The notes beneath the pieces were generated by a model, which saw only the letters and a list, made by a program, of their open reading frames with translations, did no database searches and was not told where the DNA came from. DNA of 64,000 nucleotides, taken from contig JNEU01001151.1 in the NCBI GenBank assembly GCA_000697475.1, positions 186,001-250,000 of the forward strand, written 5' to 3'. Positions 58,736 through 64,000 of the stretch are shown piece by piece. Within the stretch, counting starts at the first letter, position 1; every line of letters begins with the position of its first letter. Position numbers and translations under genes: made by a program. Origin of the DNA: Lichtheimia corymbifera B2541 (lineage: Eukaryota; Mucoromycota; Mucoromycetes; Mucorales; Lichtheimiaceae).

Positions 58736-60761
58736 GGACATGGATATTGCTTCGGTAGAGGGATGGAAGGAATTGAGTATATGACAACTCTGGAAATATG
58801 GGAGGATGTTATGGGGGTTGGTATGCAATGGCAACCATGCTTGGCATTATTCAACGCTTCCATCGAGAGCACCTTCAACACGGGTGGTCATGTTAATAAA
58901 GCCCGCAGTAGGTACTAAAGCGTTCTATTAATCACCGGTCGTTCAAAAGGGGGCGATGATTGTCATCGTAGTGATAGCAAATTCAGTAATGCATGGATGG
59001 ATCATGCTTGGTAAATATACCATGACAACATTTGTATATCAAAAAGCTCTCCTGGTGCCTCCTGTGATCGTCTATATTGATGTTCATCGCATGCCGAGAT
59101 TCATGCTTTGGACACATGGCAACAGGTCAACCGACACCCAGATTTTCAGCGTCCGACATCCGCAAAGGATCGCAGTGCCCTGAATCTCGATGGCGGGATT
59201 GATATTGTAGTTTTGGAGTTTTCGAGTGACACAGCGCGACTTGTAGATCAATACGAGATCGCCGTTGTTAGCGCGTTAGTCAAATTGTCGACTAGTATGT
59301 ATATCATGAATAGGTATACACGTATACCCAGAGGGATTTGGCAGTCTCAAAGAGACGAACCATCTTGCATTTGGTTGCTACTACCTGCTTACGTGGTTAC
59401 ACTTTCTATTTTCTGCCATTACGTGTTCTTGCCAATCTGGCACTAAAAACATCTCAAAACGATATGGCTGGCCATATTGTTGTTTCTGGAATCAGGGCTT
59501 GCGTGTATAGATTTGGACTGCTCTGCGTATGCAATGACGCGTAGAACTCCTTTTGGTTGGTTTTCTTGCGTGACATCTGCACTTATAAGATTGACACAAG
59601 CTCAATATACAGGGGAGCTTTTCATGATGATACCATCATTAGTCACTGTTCAAGGGAAGCACCTCTGCATTGAAAGCGTAGAAATCAATTACAAGAACCT
59701 ACGAGGAAGTGACCTGTCGGATGCATTTATGCCGTTTTTGCCGCAACAAAACCGATCTTTCCCACAAGCAAATACAAAGCGGATCTACCACGCATTAAAG
59801 AGCCAAGCCTTGATGCGCATATATAAAAATTCAATCAACTAGGCCCAAGAAAGTTGCATAGATCATGAAGTATATCAATCATACAACGTGTACATGCTGC
59901 CATATGCGATTATCAGCACAATGATCTGCCGCAGCAACGCCTGAGTGCGTATGACTAATATAGGAAAAGTGGTTCTCGCACCACATGCGAAAGATCCGTT
60001 GCCTTTTCGAAACACAATCCACCAACCTAACCCCGTTGTGTCACAATGGAGGGCACTCACACAAGAGCGTGGCGCACAGGGCGCCGAATCACACTATGTG
60101 GAAACAAGCATTGGTTTTTGATCTCTTTCATCATATCAGCGCTATAGATACCTCATTACTAAGATATTAATGCATCAACATACTATATAAATCCCATCCA
60201 TAAGCTAACTTTGAAGATGAGCATAATAAGCTCTTTAATCTAATCGCGCAAGGTTGCGTCAATGTGCGTCGTCAATACATGCGTCCAATGTCAGTGGTCG
60301 AGTGCTAACCGATGTCTCGGCTAACTTGGGCATTAAAGACTAAATTTGGAAAATTTTGTCTGGGTTGAATAGGTTCTCTTAACAGCTGGGGCCGATATTT
60401 ATCCGACAAAACTTCTTCCGTGTCAGATTATCTGCGCGCATTCGAAAGCATGAGACATGTTTTACTCGTGGATGGTTTTCACTTGGGCATTTTATCGGAA
60501 GCATTTTTGGCATACCAACCTATTGTATCTATCTCGGTGATAGTATTGGGATCAATCTTTTGGCAATGGCTGTTGCATAGCAACAATCACAAATGCTGCG
60601 GAGTGATCCGTATAGTGTAAGCGTGACACATAGTTGATGGAAAGTCCAAGGTGTCCGGATGGAGCGCCGACTGCGGCAACCATAAATATGGGGGATTCAT
60701 TCAACTCAGGTTCTATTTTGCTTCATTATTCGCCTACTTTATCACACCTACTTTCTTCCCA
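58736..60761. other. gene-poor region with an interrupted ORF
   Basis: About 2 kb up to the ABC transporter. Apart from the interrupted frame at 59108-59842 listed separately, I see only short frames. The last part should hold the transporter promoter; the plus frame is open from about 60651 but conserved sequence begins at 60762. Confidence 0.45.
59108..59842 (+). pseudogene. interrupted ORF of unknown family
   Basis: Two consecutive open stretches in the same frame are separated by one TAA at 59444-59446. The first includes HPDFQRPTSAKDRSALNLDG and IDIVVLEFSSDTARLVDQYE; the second includes CIDLDCSAYAMTRRTPFGWF and HLCIESVEINYKNLRGSDLS. The wording looks protein-like and the frame is shared, so this may be a decayed single gene. 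I do not recognise the family and cannot exclude chance or a missed intron. Confidence 0.3.
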
Positions 60762-63700
60762 ATGAATGAAAAGGAAGAAATTCGGCCATCACCACCGCCG
60801 ACTATACCTGGCAACAACAATGATGATCCATTCGGTAATGCGGATGATGCCTTGAAAAAAGAACTTGAGGCACTAGAGATCAACAAAGCAATGCAGCCCA
60901 AGGACAACAGCAACGACAACAATGAATCCGATCAAGACGGCAAAAAGAAAAAGAAGAAGAAGAAAGAGAAAAAGAAGGCGGTATCGATCTTTAAGCTATT
61001 TCGATTCAGCACGCCAATGGATCGGCTCATGATTATCATCGCAATGATCGGATCAGCATATACCGGTGCCATTCTCCCAGTATCCATTTTGATTTTCGGA
61101 AGACTTATTCGCAGCGTTGGCCAATCTGTTGTTGATTCAAGTGACCTTCTCGATCAAACGCATCCCACAATTCTTATCATGGTTTACCTTGGTACATCGG
61201 TACTTGTCGCTGCCTATTTTGCTTCATGCTTCTGGATCATCACCGGTGAAAGACAAACGAGAAAAGTAAGCGATTCGTGGATTCCCAAAATCTTGGTTGC
61301 TCGGAGGTTAGATTGCTAACCTTAATTTGGTTATAGATTCGAATGCTCTACTTGCATAATGTGCTTCGACAAGATATGGGCTGGTTTGACAAGGCGGAGC
61401 AAGGCTCACTCACAACGCGTTTGGCAGCTGATACGCAAACCATTCAAGATGGGTAAGTTTTGTTTTCTTATGCTAAATGGTGAACACCCTAATCTCATTT
61501 TCTTTTCTAGTATCTCAGAAAAATTCGGTTTATTCGTCATGTGCATTGCTCAATTCATTACTGGTTATATTGTCGCCTTCGTCAATGGTCCAAAATTGGC
61601 TGGTGTCATGTTGGCTGGTGTACCCTTGATGGTTGGTACTGGCATCACTATGGGCAAGCTCATTACAAAGTACACTCTCAAGGTCCAAACATCCTATGCA
61701 CTTGGTGGCGCCGTCGCTGAACAAGTGTTTGCTGGCTTGCGTACAGTATATAGCTTTTCGTTACAAGAACGATTTACAAAGCTATTTGAGCAAAAGCTTG
61801 TTGCATCACGTGTGATGGGATTCAAGCGTGGCATTGTTACTGGCATGGGTATGGCTTGTTTCATGACTACTCTCTTCTTTACCTATGCTTTGGCTCTTTG
61901 GTGGGGCTCCCAGCTTGTTAACCAAGGTTATTTCGATGGCGCATCAGGTAAGTTGTTCAAAATAATCATTCTATGTAGACAATGGTCCCTAAACAATCGT
62001 TTTCGTAGTTTTGGTGACGTTTATGAGTTTAATGATGGGGTCTTTTGCCTTGCTTCAGCTCTCTCCAAACATGTCTGCGGTCTCTAGTGCATGCGGTGCA
62101 GCATTCTCAATCTTCGAAACTATCGATCGGGTGCCTGAAATCGACCCTGACTCCGAAGAAGGCATTTTTCCTGAGGAACTTAAGGGCCATATTGAGTTCA
62201 AGAACGTGCAATTCAAATATCCAACACGCCCTGACCTTGTCATCCTTAAGGACTTATCACTCACCATCAAGCCTGGTATGACGGTCGCTTTTGTTGGTCC
62301 ATCTGGTTCAGGCAAATCTACGTCTATTCAATTGCTGCAACGCTTCTATGACCCTGCAGCAGGACAAGTGCTCCTGGATGGTCATGATCTTCGGTCCTAT
62401 AACGTGCGTGCATTGAGACAACAAATTGGTGTCGTCGGCCAAGAACCTGTACTGTTCAATATGACAATCAAGCAAAATCTTCTTATGGGTGTCGCTGATC
62501 CCGAAAAGGTGTCACATGAAGAGGTTGTGGAAGCTTGTAAGAAGGCCAACTGCCATGGATTCATTAGTCAGCTTCCAGAGGGATATAATACATTGGTTGG
62601 TGAGCATGGTGGTATGCTTTCTGGTGGTCAAAAGCAGCGTGTTGCTATTGCCCGTGCTATTCTGAAGAATCCTACGATCTTGTTGCTCGATGAGGTATGT
62701 TTTCAAATGACTGTGTCTCCATGGTAACAACAATACTCACATATTTATTATGCATAATAGGCTACATCTGCTCTTGATACTCAATCGGAAAGACTTGTTC
62801 AACACGCATTGGATGCTGCAGCTGTCAATCGTACTACCATTGTTGTGGCGCACAGATTAAGTACGATCAGATCAGCCGACCTTATTGTTGTTATGCACCA
62901 GGGTGATTTGATTGAAAGGGGCACGCATGAAGAATTGGTCAGACTTGGTGGTGTGTATGCTGATTTGGTCAAGAAACAAGAAATTGCACTCAGCCGCAAC
63001 GATCAAGATGGAGAAGAGGCTCATGAAGATACCAAGACATTGATGCAACAAGAAGAACTCGAGTTGAAGAACGAGCTTACAAAGATGGAATCGATCGATG
63101 TACAAGTGCTGCCCAATGGTCGTCGTGTTAGCACAGTTTCTTCCGTGGATGCCTTCCAACTCAAATTGCAAAAGGAAAAGGAACTCAAGAAGCAAACCAA
63201 GGAACAAAAGGCTCCTGTATTCAGGGTGTTACGAGATATGCGACCTGAATGGCCCCTCATGGCAATCGGCTTATGTGGTGCAGCTTTGGCTGGTGCTATC
63301 TTCCCATGCTTTGCCTTTGCCTTTTCTCAAGTCATTGTTATTTTGAGTGATCCCACCAAGGCTTACATGATTGATCAAGGTCCAGTGCAAGGCACCAATA
63401 TGTATGCATTCATTTTCGTCTTTATTGCAGTTGCTGCATTTATCGGTTTTGGAGCCCAAGGCGTTGCATTTGAATTGGCTGGCGAACGATACACCGAACG
63501 ATTGAGAATCAGAATTTTCAGAGCTTTGATGCGTCAAGAAGTCGGCTATTTCGATCAAGAGGAAAACAGTATGGGTGCTTTGACGACAAAGCTTGCTGTG
63601 GATGCAAAGAATGTCAATGAGCTTGTGACCAAAGTGTATGTATTCCCTTTTATTTATGTCTTTGTTCACTTTATACTCATACGATTTTTATTAGATGGGG

Positions 63701-64000
63701 CGATTTCATCCAGGTTATTGTCACTGCCATTGTTGGCTTGGTCATTGCTTTTGTCTACTCGTGGGCTCTTACATTGGTGATTCTGGCTACCAGCCCTATC
63801 ATCATCTTTGCCAATGGTTCCGAATCCAAAATCCGCAGTGGTTATGAAGATAACACCAAGAAGGCCAATGCTCAATGCGGTGAAGTTGCTGGTGAAGCCA
63901 TTAAAGAAGTGCGTACGATCACCGCTCTCAACAAGCAAGGACATTTCGAAGGCCGTTATGACAAGGCATGTGAGCATCCTCACCGACTTGCTATTCGCAA
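60762..64000 (+). CDS. ABCB/MDR-type full ABC transporter, cut by window end
   Basis: P-glycoprotein-like exporter (TMD-NBD-TMD-NBD); only the first half and part of TMD2 are in the window. Exons: 60762-61265, 61337-61452, 61511-61947, 62009-62694, 62761-63635, 63695 onward. The start gives [17 protein letters not shown] and a Lys-rich N-terminus. TMD1 has VFNKAE-like [23 protein letters not shown]1 is complete: Walker [11 protein letters not shown]-loop [11 protein letters not shown], signature [16 protein letters not shown], Walker [18 protein letters not shown]-loop [16 protein letters not shown] linker follows, then TMD2 with [39 protein letters not shown] and [15 protein letters not shown]. 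Likely plasma-membrane drug or lipid export, by family. Confidence 0.96.

Overview
This is a fungal nuclear genome window. Genes are split by many short introns (about 50-80 nt, GTAAG/GTATG donors, AG acceptors), intergenic spaces are compact, and the protein set is eukaryotic: GPI transamidase, U1A/U2B''-type snRNP protein, SPF30, Sds3-like, Pho80-like cyclin and APSES transcription factors. The style of the proteins and introns suggests an early-diverging fungus, most likely Mucoromycota (Mucorales). I cannot name a genus. I saw no tRNA, rRNA, CRISPR array or bacterial-type operon.

Layout. 1-4.3 kb: a SAM methyltransferase (+) and GPAA1/Gaa1 (-). 4.9-6.2 kb: a diverged single-arm copy of a repeat that recurs as a palindrome at 55.6-58.7 kb. 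6.9-11.9 kb: an I78-type protease-inhibitor-like protein, a CUE-domain protein, NAD(P)-malic enzyme and a Pho80-like cyclin. 13.0-15.8 kb: a Kv-beta-like aldo-keto reductase and an APSES factor with a long upstream region. 18.2-23.5 kb: Sds3-like, SPF30/SMNDC1-like, and a large helical protein of unknown function. 25.1-27.4 kb: a GPR1/FUN34/YaaH transporter and a U1A/U2B'' protein with a proline-rich N-terminus. 28.9-29.7 kb: a 10-bp-period minisatellite. 30.4-37.1 kb: a GH15 hydrolase, a two-TM protein, a coiled-coil protein, a small secreted peptide and an RlpA/expansin-like secreted protein.

38.4-46.9 kb is an accessory, decayed zone. It holds a glutamate synthase (GLT1) pseudogene with internal deletions, a duplicated promoter/5' segment heading two different ORF sets, a gene encoding SANT-like, zinc-finger and two HNH-like segments, and a second compact APSES gene. 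47.0-52.5 kb returns to ordinary genes: a TM-SH3 protein, a TVP38/TMEM64 protein and a secreted amine oxidase. 52.5-60.7 kb is gene-poor and contains a nearly perfect 3.1 kb palindrome. An ABCB (MDR-type) full transporter begins at 60.76 kb and runs off the window end.

The most unusual elements are the 3.1 kb palindrome, which could fold into a long hairpin RNA matching the diverged copy 50 kb away, and the SANT/zinc-finger/HNH gene next to a captured-looking GLT1 fragment and a duplicated promoter. Exon boundaries were assigned by eye; CDS start and end mark the gene span, introns included.
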